The notes under the pieces were generated by a model that was not told where the DNA came from, searched no databases, and saw only the letters and a list, made by a program, of their open reading frames with translations. From the NCBI GenBank assembly GCA_022823605.1, contig JAJEHS010000007.1:115697-179696 (forward strand): a DNA stretch of 64,000 nt. Direction: 5' to 3'. A program made the translations under genes and the position numbers. Of this stretch, positions 52,336 to 63,800 are shown piece after piece. This DNA is from Paracoccaceae bacterium. GTDB lineage: Bacteria > Pseudomonadota > Alphaproteobacteria > Rhodobacterales > Rhodobacteraceae. Every line of letters starts with the position of its first letter. Within the stretch, counting starts at the first letter, position 1.

Positions 52336-55035
52336 ATGAGTCTCAATTTGGGTAATCGCTCCGACGCAACCAGAAAAACCCTGAAAATAGGTTCAACTGA
52401 GTTTGACTACTTTTCAATTTCCACAGCAGAACAAAATGGATTGGGAAACTTTTCCAAAATACCTGCCTCATTGGCAGTTGTCCTTGAGAATCTGTTAAGG
52501 TTCTATGACGAGTCCACTGTCAAGACAGATGATATCAAGGCTTTTAGCAACTGGAGTGATCTTGGTGGTAAAAACCCCCAGGAAATCATGTTTCGACCAG
52601 CACGGGTCCTAATGCAGGATTTTACCGGTGTTCCAGCGATCGTTGATCTTGCCGCAATGCGTGACGGGTTGGTGAATCTGGGAGGAGATCCAACCAAGAT
52701 CAACCCCATAACACCCGTTGATTTGGTTATTGACCATTCGGTCATGATTGACGAATTTGGCAACCCCAGGGCCTTCCAGTTGAATGTCGAAAGAGAATAC
52801 CAAAGGAATATGGAACGATATGAATTCCTCAAATGGGGACAAACGGCCTTTGATAATTTCCGGGTTGTTCCACCAGGTACAGGAATATGTCATCAGGTCA
52901 ATCTTGAGTATTTAAGCAAGACAATCTGGTCTGGACAAGACGCTAGTGGACGGAACATTGCCTATCCCGATACTCTGGTTGGTACCGACAGTCATACAAC
53001 AATGGTCAACGGTCTGGCTGTACTTGGATGGGGAGTGGGAGGCATCGAGGCCGAAGCAGCAATGCTGGGGCAACCGATTTCACTTCTGATACCAGAAGTT
53101 GTCGGTTTCAAATTGACCGGTCAAATGGTTGAGGGAACTACGGCTACCGACCTCGTTCTGAAGGTTGTACAACTCTTGCGTGAAAAGGGAGTCGTCGGCA
53201 AGTTTGTTGAATTTTATGGCGAGGGTCTCGATAATTTACCTCTGGCCGATCGTGCCACAATTGCCAATATGGCCCCGGAATATGGTGCAACCTGCGGATA
53301 CTTCCCGATTGATAGGGAAACCCTGAGATATCTGGAACAAACCGGACGAGATAGTGATCTCTGCAAACTGGTTGAAACCTATGCCAAGGAGAATGGCCTA
53401 TGGCGAGGGGAAAATTACGATCCGATTTATACGGATACCCTCGAACTTGATATGAGTGAGGTCATTCCGGCGATTTCCGGTCCAAGTCGTCCGCAGGACC
53501 ACACGCCTCTCAACAATGCCTCGAAAACCTTTTCGAAGGTGGTTGGCAATTATCGCGGAGCTAATGGTTCTGCTCCGAAAATCAAGTCAAGTGCTGTTGA
53601 AGGTGAGGATTACCGGTTGAATGATGGTTCCGTGGTCATTGCCTCCATAACCTCATGTACAAATACTTCCAACCCCTATGTAATGATCGGTGCCGGACTG
53701 GTGGCACGCAAGGCCAGAAAGCTGGGCTTGAAACCCAAGCCATGGGTCAAGACTTCTTTGGCTCCGGGTTCCAAGGTCGTTTCAGAATATCTGGAAAAGG
53801 CAGGTCTTCAGGATGATCTAGATGCCATGGGATTCAACCTTGTCGGATACGGGTGTACAACTTGCATCGGAAATTCTGGACCATTGCAAACCGAAATTTC
53901 GAAAGCCATTGGCGAGGAAGATTTGATTGCTGTCAGTGTCCTGTCTGGAAACAGGAATTTCGAGGGTAGAATCAGCCCCGATGTTAGGGCAAATTTCCTT
54001 GCCTCGCCACCCTTGGTCGTTGCCTATTCGCTAGTGGGTGACATGAATGTGAATATTGCCGAGGATCCAATTGGTACGGCCCATGATGGATCTGAAGTCA
54101 CCTTGAAGGATATTTGGCCATCCAATGAGGAAATATCTGAATTGGTCAGGCAGACGGTCACCAAGGAAGCTTTCACGAGTAAGTATTCTGATGTATTCAG
54201 TGGGGACGAGAAATGGCAATCGGTCAAAACTGTGGATAGCCTGACTTATGGATGGCCGGAAACATCAACCTATGTCCGTAATCCTCCCTACTTTGAGGGC
54301 ATCACCATGGAACCCCCGGGGGTAACGGATATCAAGGATGCACGTTGCATTGCTGTTTTGGGTGATACAGTGACAACCGATCACATCTCCCCGGCTGGAT
54401 CGTTCAAGGAAACTACACCTGCTGGACAATATTTGACTGAACGGCAGGTTCCGCCCAGAAATTTCAATTCCTATGGTTCACGGCGCGGAAACCACGAGAT
54501 CATGATGCGGGGAACCTTTGCCAATATACGGATCAGAAATGAAATGCTGGATAATGTTGAAGGGGGTTATACACTTGATCCCGATGGTGGCCAGACATCG
54601 ATATTCGAGGCTGCCATGAAATATCAGGAACAGGACATTCCGTTGGTTGTAATCGCTGGCAAGCAATACGGTACCGGTTCTTCTCGTGATTGGGCGGCCA
54701 AGGGAACATCTCTTCTTGGAATCAAGGCTGTTATCGCCGAAAGTTTCGAACGTATCCATCGATCCAATTTGGTCGGTATGGGCGTCATTCCATTCGAGTT
54801 CATGGATGGTGTCAATCGAAAAAGCCTTGGTATCGTGGGGAATGAACGGATCAGTATTGCAGGGCTTGAAAACGGTATTACACCACTAATGGTCAATGAT
54901 TGTGAAATCACCTTCGCTGATGGGAGAAAGGAAACCATCAAAGTAAAGTGCAGAATCGATACTGAAGTGGAGGTGGATTACCTCAAGCATGGTGGAGTTC
55001 TCCATTATGTTCTGAGGGATTTGGCATCCAAATAG
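52336..55035 (+). CDS. acnA: Aconitate hydratase A
   Basis: 899 residues, normal length for AcnA/IRP-type aconitase. 4Fe-4S ligands: Cys in 'ITSCTNTSNP' and two Cys in 'GYGCTTCIGNSGPL'. Substrate-site blocks include 'VGTDSHTTMVNGL' and the C-terminal swivel domain 'GKQYGTGSSRDWAAKG'. It interconverts citrate and isocitrate in the TCA cycle. AAGGAAG precedes the ATG. The ccm/acnA/DUF1223 neighbourhood is typical of Rhodobacterales-like genomes. Confidence 0.97.
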   Translation: MSLNLGNRSDATRKTLKIGSTEFDYFSISTAEQNGLGNFSKIPASLAVVLENLLRFYDESTVKTDDIKAFSNWSDLGGKNPQEIMFRPARVLMQDFTGVPAIVDLAAMRDGLVNLGGDPTKINPITPVDLVIDHSVMIDEFGNPRAFQLNVEREYQRNMERYEFLKWGQTAFDNFRVVPPGTGICHQVNLEYLSKTIWSGQDASGRNIAYPDTLVGTDSHTTMVNGLAVLGWGVGGIEAEAAMLGQPISLLIPEVVGFKLTGQMVEGTTATDLVLKVVQLLREKGVVGKFVEFYGEGLDNLPLADRATIANMAPEYGATCGYFPIDRETLRYLEQTGRDSDLCKLVETYAKENGLWRGENYDPIYTDTLELDMSEVIPAISGPSRPQDHTPLNNASKTFSKVVGNYRGANGSAPKIKSSAVEGEDYRLNDGSVVIASITSCTNTSNPYVMIGAGLVARKARKLGLKPKPWVKTSLAPGSKVVSEYLEKAGLQDDLDAMGFNLVGYGCTTCIGNSGPLQTEISKAIGEEDLIAVSVLSGNRNFEGRISPDVRANFLASPPLVVAYSLVGDMNVNIAEDPIGTAHDGSEVTLKDIWPSNEEISELVRQTVTKEAFTSKYSDVFSGDEKWQSVKTVDSLTYGWPETSTYVRNPPYFEGITMEPPGVTDIKDARCIAVLGDTVTTDHISPAGSFKETTPAGQYLTERQVPPRNFNSYGSRRGNHEIMMRGTFANIRIRNEMLDNVEGGYTLDPDGGQTSIFEAAMKYQEQDIPLVVIAGKQYGTGSSRDWAAKGTSLLGIKAVIAESFERIHRSNLVGMGVIPFEFMDGVNRKSLGIVGNERISIAGLENGITPLMVNDCEITFADGRKETIKVKCRIDTEVEVDYLKHGGVLHYVLRDLASK

Positions 55036-55199
55036 TAGAAATAAAGATTACATTACCCAGTCATAAAAACACAAACATTCTTGACTTACCCACCGGATTT
55101 TTCAACTTGGTTAGTAATGTTCTCAAAAAAGTGATTTGTTTTCTACCTTGATTGGGAGTAGTTGTAAGGTCCCACTTGTTATTTAATTGTAGATGAACA

Positions 55200-55958
55200 A
55201 TGAAAATCACCAGACTGACTACCATGAAACTCCTTGTTTTGGCTTTAATGTCCGGATTGATAAGTTCGGCGGCATTAAGTCAGGAAAGAATCTGGAAAAG
55301 TGTAATTCTGGCGGAATTTTTCACTTCTCAAGGATGTAATACCTGTCCACCTGCTGATGACTTCCTGCTTGAACTGGATACAAGAAAGGAAGTGTTACCC
55401 ATTGCCTATCATGTGGATTACTGGGACTATCTTGGTTGGAAGGATACCTTTGGAGATAAAAAATTTTCCGACCGGCAAAGGGATTATGCCCGCGGCATAA
55501 GTTCTACCAGATATTATACTCCACAAGTGATAATAGATGGTCAATACCATTTGGTCGGAAGCCATAGAAACAAGGTCAACAGGATACTCCACAACCTTGA
55601 TCACCAACCGTCTTCAACACCTGAAATCAGCTTGGATGAAGAAACTCTGAATATTAGTTGGAAAAGGCCACCTGCCGAATTCGACACGGTATTTTTTGTT
55701 CTTATTGATCACAGGACACACAATGTTCAGATCAATGCAGGTGAAAACAGGGGAAAGGTAATTCCCTACGGTAATGTAGTCACCGATATCATTGAACTCT
55801 CCGTCAATCGTTCCAGCCAACTTGGAAATATCCGATGGGGTGGTTCGGTTATTGCCAACATGGGATGTCCAAAGGACCATATAGCAGCACTGATTTTTCA
55901 GCAAAAAAATGGGAAATACCCAGTACAGGTAACCGATACCTTTTACTCTACCTGCTGA
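55200..55958 (+). CDS. DUF1223 family secreted thioredoxin-like protein
   Basis: 252 residues. Signal peptide about residues 1-28 (cleavage near ALSQ|E). 'ILAEFFTSQGCNTCPPAD' carries a CxxC pair, Cys46/Cys49, in a thioredoxin-like fold. 'HVDYWDYLGWKDTF' and 'YTPQVIIDGQ' with a cis-Pro-like TPQ are family hallmarks. The function is unknown; a periplasmic redox role is suggested by the motif. It follows acnA, its usual neighbour. Confidence 0.9.
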   Translation: MKITRLTTMKLLVLALMSGLISSAALSQERIWKSVILAEFFTSQGCNTCPPADDFLLELDTRKEVLPIAYHVDYWDYLGWKDTFGDKKFSDRQRDYARGISSTRYYTPQVIIDGQYHLVGSHRNKVNRILHNLDHQPSSTPEISLDEETLNISWKRPPAEFDTVFFVLIDHRTHNVQINAGENRGKVIPYGNVVTDIIELSVNRSSQLGNIRWGGSVIANMGCPKDHIAALIFQQKNGKYPVQVTDTFYSTC

Positions 55959-56170
55959 TTGAATAATTTATAACCAAAACAACAAAATAATCACTGGTAG
56001 GATTTATTATGCTGTTCTGTACTTACGGATTAATTCAACTCGTGCTATGAGTCTTTATTTAGTAGCGTTTGACTCTAATTTGTGACAAAGGCCGGATAAG
56101 TTGCCAATAATATTTGCCTTTTTGTTGAATAAACCCTAATTTGTATTTGGATTGGGAATTTACCGATCGT

Positions 56171-56200
56171 AAAAGGGTCCTGCAAAATCGGGACCCTTTT
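56171..56200. terminator. Bidirectional intrinsic terminator
   Basis: AAAAGGGTCC (56171-56180), a 10-base spacer, GGACCCTTTT (56191-56200). The 10-bp stem ends in T's on the plus strand, and in T's on the minus strand by symmetry. It sits between convergent DUF1223 (+) and DUF3800 (-) genes, as expected for a shared terminator. Confidence 0.8.
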
Positions 56201-56207
56201 GTTATGA

Positions 56208-56930
56208 TTATGAGGGAAAAACATCGATCTTTTTGATCTTGTCCTGAATTATCTCGTAGGGATGGTTATTCTTATCCGGATGAATAATTTTGTAAGCTAT
56301 CGGTCTTGCCGTCAGGTCGGCAATCTGCAGTCCGGTAGAATTGACCCGTTTATTGGCAATAACCAACTCAAAATTCAGGGAACTGCCTTGAAAACTTGAA
56401 TCCTCCAGGATCTGTTCAAATTCCTTTTTAAGTATTTTATCCTCTGTTTTCCCTCTACTTTCACATACAATATGGTTGACCGTATTGATTTGGTTTTTTT
56501 CAAAAAGATAGTCCGAGAAGAGGTCCATTCCCCGAATCATGGCTAGATGATAGGGGTGAAACATTTCCATGTATTCCTCTTCCAATTCCCTTTTCTTAAT
56601 CACTACGGAAAAAATGGCAAAGGGGATTCTAGAAACCAATTCGTTAAGGTCTTCCCGGAATTCCTCCCGTTTTTGCTTATCATATCGAAGCCAGGCAAAG
56701 GAACCATCTCTTGGCGGTTTTCGAATTTCCATTTCGTGTAGTACTACCATGTCATGTCCCCAATATTTGAATTTCAATTCTTGTATATCCGGGACAATCT
56801 TTTCCAAATACTCATCTTTTCTTACCAAGCAGAAAGACAGGGCAAAAACAGGAAAATGCCTGTTGATATTTTTTAGTCCGTGATCGCCACTTTCATCTAC
56901 ATAAACGATATATTCCGAGTAATTTGGCAT
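56208..56930 (-). CDS. DUF3800 domain protein
   Basis: 240 residues. The N-terminal 'YIVYVDESGDHGLKN' is the diagnostic DUF3800 block, with an Asp-Glu-Ser-Gly-Asp acidic motif reminiscent of RNase H-like folds. Later acidic residues in 'VCESRGKTEDKILKKEF' and 'LQIADLTARPIAYKI' complete the pattern. A nuclease activity has been proposed for the family but is not proven. Such genes are frequent in mobile or defence regions. This one stands alone at the border between the conserved backbone and the accessory right end. Confidence 0.88.
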   Translation of the reverse strand: MPNYSEYIVYVDESGDHGLKNINRHFPVFALSFCLVRKDEYLEKIVPDIQELKFKYWGHDMVVLHEMEIRKPPRDGSFAWLRYDKQKREEFREDLNELVSRIPFAIFSVVIKKRELEEEYMEMFHPYHLAMIRGMDLFSDYLFEKNQINTVNHIVCESRGKTEDKILKKEFEQILEDSSFQGSSLNFELVIANKRVNSTGLQIADLTARPIAYKIIHPDKNNHPYEIIQDKIKKIDVFPS

Positions 56931-57197
56931 GTATTATTTAATCCGTTTTTTTTGAAATAAGTGCGGAGTGTTTCAAATATCGAACACAATAAAACTCACC
57001 GCGCATTGATTTTTAATTTTTATTTTAATAGGCGCAATATCGTAATTGGGGTAAGCGTAGCAAATCAGTCCTGAGGCTGCCACCCTGTTCACCGGTATTG
57101 AACTCGACCGAGAATGTGTTCCAGTTCCTCGAGTCCAACCATTTTCCAACCAGGTGTTTGAAACCGCAGAGGATGTTAAGACGAAGGTTGCAGAGGT

Positions 57198-57353
57198 TTA
57201 GGAAACCTTTGGCAATAGACCTTCCAGTGATTGCTCATCATCAGGAGCATCAAGGGGCATTCCAATATCCAGTACCATATGCTTGCCTTGTGCCTCAATT
57301 TCGATACAAGTTCCACCAATTTCCTTGGTTCCCCGATGGATACAAATTTTCAT
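57198..57353 (-). pseudogene. Truncated N-terminus of an MBL-fold (RNase J-like) metallo-hydrolase
   Basis: A 51-codon frame from ATG 57353 to TAA 57198. 'MKICIHRGTKEIGGTCIEIE' then 'MVLDIGMPLDAPDDE' and 'LLPKV' match the opening of bacterial MBL-fold hydrolases related to RNase J and beta-CASP enzymes, whose first strands read 'HRGTxEIGGxCxE'. The HxHxDH metal site and the rest (normally several hundred residues) are absent. No continuation is seen in other frames downstream. It is a 5' remnant. Confidence 0.7.
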
Positions 57354-57767
57354 CTAACAGATACTTTCATCAGATAATTATGCTTCTCGACAAAAATAAT
57401 TCATCACTTCCAGAATCCGAAATCAAAATGGATTGGTTTTTTAGAAACATAATAGCAAACATCGGTTATTCGTTAGTTGCATTGGTATTATTTAATGACA
57501 TTCCCAAAAAAGTGTGTTATTAAGGGCTAAGGAATAAATGGAGGCACTTGGATTTAGACAATAAAAGACAAATCAATGTATGGTTGTATTGAATCACAAT
57601 AGCACAAATAGTTCAAGATATAGATCGTGAGAAAGAGAAACGATTTGAGGTAAGAGTAGATAAAATAATTATACAATAGGAGTGCTCTTTGAGTTAATAA
57701 GTGATGTCGGGTTCATTAATATTCGTGTTATTAAATATAATGACATTTCTCAAGGGACGTAATCACT

Positions 57768-57781
57768 CCCCCCCCCCCCCC
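57768..57781 (+). repeat. Homopolymer of 14 C
   Basis: Fourteen consecutive C, preceded by T and followed by GCGCC, in an otherwise A/T-rich stretch. It lies 115 bases before the preferred GTG start of the giant repeat protein. It is also inside the same open frame, which runs back to 57701 with ATGs at 57704 and 57740. Long C tracts slip during replication, so it is a candidate phase-variation site. It could also be an assembly artefact. Confidence 0.8.
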
Positions 57782-57795
57782 GCGCCATACAAACG

Positions 57796-57810
57796 CCCTT
57801 GCAACAAGGG
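57796..57810. repeat. Short GC hairpin after the poly-C tract
   Basis: CCCTTG (57796-57801), loop CAA, CAAGGG (57805-57810), followed by GTTTCCCC. It lies 14 bases after the C run, upstream of the giant gene. It could be a weak terminator or leader structure. With the C run it forms an unusually GC-rich island. Confidence 0.45.
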
Positions 57811-57895
57811 GTTTCCCCTGGGATACCAATTACAAATATGTAAATATTTGGGCACCGATATTTGCCAAAATCTTTGGATTAAAGTAGGGGGATTT

Positions 57896-60800
57896 GTGAT
57901 CTCCTTATACTTTGCCTTATCCAATTTAAACCGCCCGCAATTGAGAAATTGTTGGCCAATATATATCGACTGTTTAGCAAAATTTCTCCTTCCTTCAACT
58001 TGCAAGCGTCTAAGTTTAAGGAATATCGTTTGGCTAATTCTGCTGACTGTGAGTTTGACGACTTTATCTACCGAGAAGGTTGGGGCTCAGTCAAAACCAA
58101 TACTTGTAGATCCAAGTTGGGAACTAATCCCCAGTGGTTTAGGACCCTTGGATGAATTTCGCCTTATTTTTGTAACTGCAGAAAAAAGGAAAACAAATGA
58201 CAATACCGCTGAAATTACTGTTTTTAACAAGTTTGTCCAACAACAAGCTGGAAATGGTCTAACAGCATTGCGTGCGTATAAGGACAATTTTCGGGTTGTT
58301 GGTTCAACTTTAAATACAAATGTTAAGGATAATACTAATACTAGCGGTAATCACCAGATACCCATCTATTGGGTTAAGGGTGAAAAGGTAGCAACCGGTT
58401 ATAATGACTTCTATGACGGATCATGGCAAAGTAAGAATCCAACAGACCAAAATGGCATAATTTTAAGTGGAACTGTCGAAGTTGCTACCGGATCCAATAA
58501 CAACGGTACAACTGCAACAAGGGGTAATCAATTTCTTGGAGAGCCCGCTGGTAATGGAGGCTTATATGTTAGGTATGGTATTCCAGGAAAGGGAGGTAAC
58601 GCCAAACCTTTGGATGCTGGTACAAAAAATAGAAGAGATGAATTAAGGTATTATGGCCTTTCACCAGTTTTCAAAATTAAAGGCAAAATTGAGCTTTTGC
58701 CAATAAATGTGAGTAAACAAGAAGGTGAGCAACTTGACTTTAGAATTAAAGCTGTTCCAACACCTTCTTCCACTAATCCAATAAAAATTGAATATATCCT
58801 AACTGATGATAAGACAGCCAATTTCCTTGCTAAAGCGTACGAAGCTCAAAGATCCTATACAATAACAAGTAATCAAGGTAATTTAGACACCATACAAACA
58901 AGGGTTGATCCTTACACAGATGTTGATGGGAAAATAAGTTTAGAAATAACAAAATACCCCTATGGTTATGAAGTTCCAAATGGCAAATCTTTAAAGGATG
59001 AGGTGGTTATAACTAACAACAGTTTGGAAACGTATCCCCAACTTAATTTTTACACAGTTAACAATACAATAAATGAAGGAGAAACTGCAACCTTTACTTT
59101 AGAATTAGATAAAAAATGGAACAGGGATACCCCCCTAGAAATTGATGTTAGAATAAACGGGGTCGGTTTATTCGAAAAGAATCAACTGGGCATCAAGAAT
59201 TTACGCTTCAACAAGAATGAAAAGTCAAAAAGCATTGATGTAACCACACGGGCCAATGTGATCAATGATCGCAATGGGCTTATCAATGCAACAATTACAA
59301 AAACTTCGGTACCATTTAGGTTTGCAGTATCGAATACAGTCAAAATTGAAATAATAAATAACCCGAAGTTAACAGGACAAATTCTCAAAGTAAGAAAATT
59401 TTCCTTTGATGAGGGTACTACCGCTATATTATTTTTGAATTTTGATACTCCATTGCAAGAAGCAATGTCGATTGACATTAAATTGTTATCAAAACAAGAA
59501 CTCAAGTCACATCTTAATCTCAGTGATGATTTTATTGCCACGGTTGATCAGGACTTTACATCAGGATTAACTAACTCGAAAACAATAAATCTTCCAATAG
59601 GTTATAAATCAGGACAAGCAATTACTGCTGCTGTAATCAAAGACGACGATTTGCATGAGTATGATGAGATATTTGGTGTAAGAATATCAAACCCGGTAAA
59701 TATTGCGCTTGATCAGAAAAATTCACCTCAAAAAGATATCTTATTTACTATTAATGATGATGAAGATATACCTGTACTCACGATTGAATCGCCAAGTAAC
59801 GATGAGGGTAACAACAGTTTAGAAAGTGGCAAACCATTAAATACACTTGATTACAAACTTACACTAAGTAACAAAAGCGTAAAAACGGTAAGCTTAAGAA
59901 AGCGACGAACTTTAAAGGGCACAGCCAACAAACCAAATCTGGCAGATACGGAAAACATTACCCCTGAATTAATTGAATTTACACCGGGAGATTTGACTAA
60001 GACTATTCCGATTAAAATCAATGGTGATACCATCCAAGAGCCAGATGAAACAGTTATTCTTCGGTTCAGCCAGCTTACAAATGCAATACTATCGGATAAA
60101 GGCCGAAGTGTTGACATAACAGGAACTATTTTGAATGACGATGCTGAAACTGGACAGTATATAAGATTTTTAGATGCCAAACCAGTAACAGAAGGCCAAG
60201 ATGCAATTTTTATTGCCGAATTGGTTGATGGAAAAAATCCTCCTAACAAGGTTTTAGCAACGGAAGAGTGCCATTTTTCGTATAGATTCAACAAGAAACC
60301 CAGTAAGGGAAAGGCTGCATCATATGGTAGTGATTTCAAGGCTCATGGGATATATCAATCATCTGTGATACCCAAGGGGAGTTCAAGTTTTGAAATAACC
60401 GTTGAGACAGTGCAAGATGGTGAAGATGAGGGTGAGGAAACATTCAAAATCACTGCAGTGCAGATAGAAGATCAAAGTAAATGTAAATACTCGCTAGAAC
60501 AAAGTGAAGCTTCAGCTACGATTTCAGATGGCCCTGTTATATTTATAAAAGATGCAAAAAAAGTAACCGAAGGGCAAACCATGCTTTTCCCTGTTGAGTT
60601 AAGCGTAGCCGGCAGTACAGATGTGACCTTAACCTGGAAAACTGAAGACGGCACGGCTCAAGCCGATAATGATTATATGGGAAAAGCAGGCCAAACGCTT
60701 ATCATACCTGCTGGAGATACGACAGGTACCATCAAAGTACCTGTTTATCAAGACAATATTGATGAACATGACGAATCATTTTCAATAGTATTGGTGAATG

Positions 60801-63800
60801 CAGTTGGCGCTTACCTGCCTCAGCCATCTAAAGCCAAGGGGTTGATCAGGGACGATGACTCACGCCCAACCATAACAATTTCAGATGTGACTGTTAATGA
60901 AGGCGAAACAGCAAAATTCACTTTGAAACTAAGTGAAGCTTCCGAGAAGGAAATTGCTATAAGTTGGGCTACACAAGATGGTACAGCGTTTTCAGGTACA
61001 GACTATATCAAAGCGCGAAAATCGCTTACTATTTTACCTGGTGATGTGCAGGCTGATTTGACAGTACAAACATTGGATGATGATAAAGACGAAGTTGAAA
61101 ATGAAACATTCCGCGTGTTTTTATTCCATACTCCCGAAGGAAAACGGAAAATGGGGGAAGCAACGGCAACAATTGTGGACAATGATTCATCAAGGTTATC
61201 AATACATGATACCACTGTTCAAGAAACAAGCGGCAGTGCCACCTTCACAGTTAGACTGTCATCACCAAGAGAAAGTCCAATAACTGTTGATTGGAAAACC
61301 CTAAACGGTGATGGAGATAATCCAGCTATTGGTGATGGTATTTATATACATGAGAAAGATTTTACCCCTGTATCTGGAAGGACACTTACCTTTCCGATTG
61401 GTGTTACAGAAAAAACAATATCTGTAAATATTTTGAATGATTCAGTAGCAGAATTTACCGAATCTTTTCGTGTCGAATTAGAAAACCCATCATCGGGTGC
61501 TGTCATTGAAAGGGGTACTGCATTTGGGCAGATTGAAGACGATGATGCTATTCATTACAAGGTTGTCAATACAAATACCGAGGTCAGAGAGGGTGAAAGC
61601 ATTGTTGTGCGTATACGTCGAAACAAAACGGCTAATAAAGAACATCGATTCCGTTTCTGTCTGAAAGGTATAAATGGAAACATTCATGGTGGCGATAAGG
61701 ATGGTGGAACAGCAGTAATTTCGAATCCGAAAACGGAACCGAGTAGTACATCTGGATTCGCAAATCAAGATGATGTACGTATATTTGGACGGTATTCTAA
61801 CACCAATGATTGTATAATCGGTTATGAAGCAGATCCATTCTACACAGTTAGATTTGCACCTACTGATCTAGAAAAGAATATCAGGGTCTACACAATAGAC
61901 GATCAGCGTGTTGAAGAAGATGAAACATTTACGTTCAGTTCAGGAACTGCAACGAATTTTGGTAATGAGGTTTCAATTGTAAAAACAAGACCCGAGGCTG
62001 TATTTACCATCATTGATGATGATATCAGAAGGATAGAGGTGATACCCCGCAAAGAAGCAGTGTGGGAGGGAACAGAGGCAATTTTTGATCTCAGACTGAA
62101 ACCACCCCTCAACCCTGGAGAAACTGCGTCGGTAGATTATTTCACAACGGATGTTACAGCAATAGGGGGTAATGATGCTTCAAAATTTGATTACGAAAGT
62201 AAAGCAAAGACGACTTTGACCCTTACTCCTCCAGACCCGAAAGGTAATGCAGGAACGATCAAAATTCAAACATACGATGAACAAATTACGGAAGAATTAT
62301 ATGAGCCGGATGAAACCTTTACCATTACACTTGCAAATCCTTCTGAAAAATTGGAATTACCTCCAAATGGTGGGCATGTACTTAATGTAACAATACTAGA
62401 TGATGACTTGACTACAATCAATGTAGAAGATTCAGTCGTTGATGAAGGTGATAATGCATCAGTTTGGCTTCGCTTGACGCAACCACGAGAAAAGAATGCA
62501 AGGGTTACTTGGGAAACAGGTTATATCAAGCATGGGGCTGAATCTCCTGAAGATTTCAAATCTGTTATGAGTGGTAAAGCAACGATTCCTTCTGGACAAG
62601 CGGGGGTTCAAGTAGAAGTAGAAACAGTTGAAGATGATAAGCCTGAACCAGACGAAGATTTTGTTGTTAGGATAAAAAAAATAGAATTGCCAAATTTTGT
62701 TATTGGGACCGAGGGGACAGTAACTATCCGTGATGATGATGTCAAAGAACTTGTTTTTACTGGGTACGAAAATACAACAATTGAAGAAAATACAGATTGG
62801 GAACCAAAAAAGCCGAAAGTTACAAGTATTGTTGAAGGTGATGTCACCTTTACAATTGAAGGTAAAGACAAATCGCAGTTTACAATAGATGCTGATAACG
62901 GAGAATTAAGATTTCCAGGTAAAAAGAACTTTGAGGATCCTCAAGACAGTGACAAAGATAATATTTATGAAGTTACAGTCAGTGCAGTTGACGAAGATGG
63001 GAACATAGGTACCCAGGATATAAAAGTAACGATAACTGATGTAACCACTGCACGCATACGGGCTCCCCCACCTAAGCCGTTGCTTGAAGGCGAATTAAAT
63101 CTAGAAGCGTTTAGTTTAGAACGCGTAGATTCAGGTAAAATTTTACTAACATATGATTGGGAAATCAAAGAAGATAAAAAGGGTAGGAGCCCAGCTACAG
63201 ATGGGAAAGATTTCACATCTGTTAAACATCTAGGGGAAACTTTTCATACTAATGTTACAACTAAAACAGATCATTTAGTTGCCACTCTTGAAGATTCCAT
63301 TGATGAGAATCCTGAGACGTTCTTACTACGCCTCAGCAATCTTAGCGACGGTAAAACTGACGATGCAGTTTTTGTTGATGAAGATGATAATATTATCAAT
63401 TCGGGGATAGTTGATTTAATACTATCAATCTATGATAACGATCCAACTGTTGCGACACTTTCCATTAAGCCAGACCAGAATGATATTGCTGAAAATGGGG
63501 AGATCAAGCGCATTTCAGTGTCTACAGGAAGGCTTTTGCAAACTAAGGAAACTCTTGTAGTACCTTTAAGTTTTAAAGGCACCAGTGATTTCGGGACAGA
63601 TTATGAAATCAGTATACCAGAGGCAATAGCAACAGGTATTACCTATGACAACATTCCGAGTAAAGATCTTCAGAAAAATCCTCCTACAATAACTTTTACT
63701 GGTTCTGATAATTCTCCCAAATCAGCTTCTGTTATCCTGACGTCAAAAGACGACAATCTTGATGAAGGATTGAAAGAATCGGTCGAAATTAGTTTGGGTG

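Larger units (their letters stand above)
56931..57895. other. Accessory gap with gene debris and a poly-C run
   Basis: 965 bases without an intact gene. It holds a truncated MBL-fold gene start (57198-57353, minus), a start-less 46-codon open frame at 57061-57201 (plus; ISPEAATLFTGIELDREC and following) of unknown origin, A/T-rich filler and a 14-C homopolymer. An open frame of 141 codons at 57098-57523 overlaps these and has no family features. The mix looks like a recombination scar. Confidence 0.5.

Noticed and set aside
57098..57523. 141-codon plus-strand open frame in the accessory gap
   Set aside because: It overlaps the MBL-fold remnant on the other strand, has no ribosome binding site and shows no family features. 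Treated as chance.
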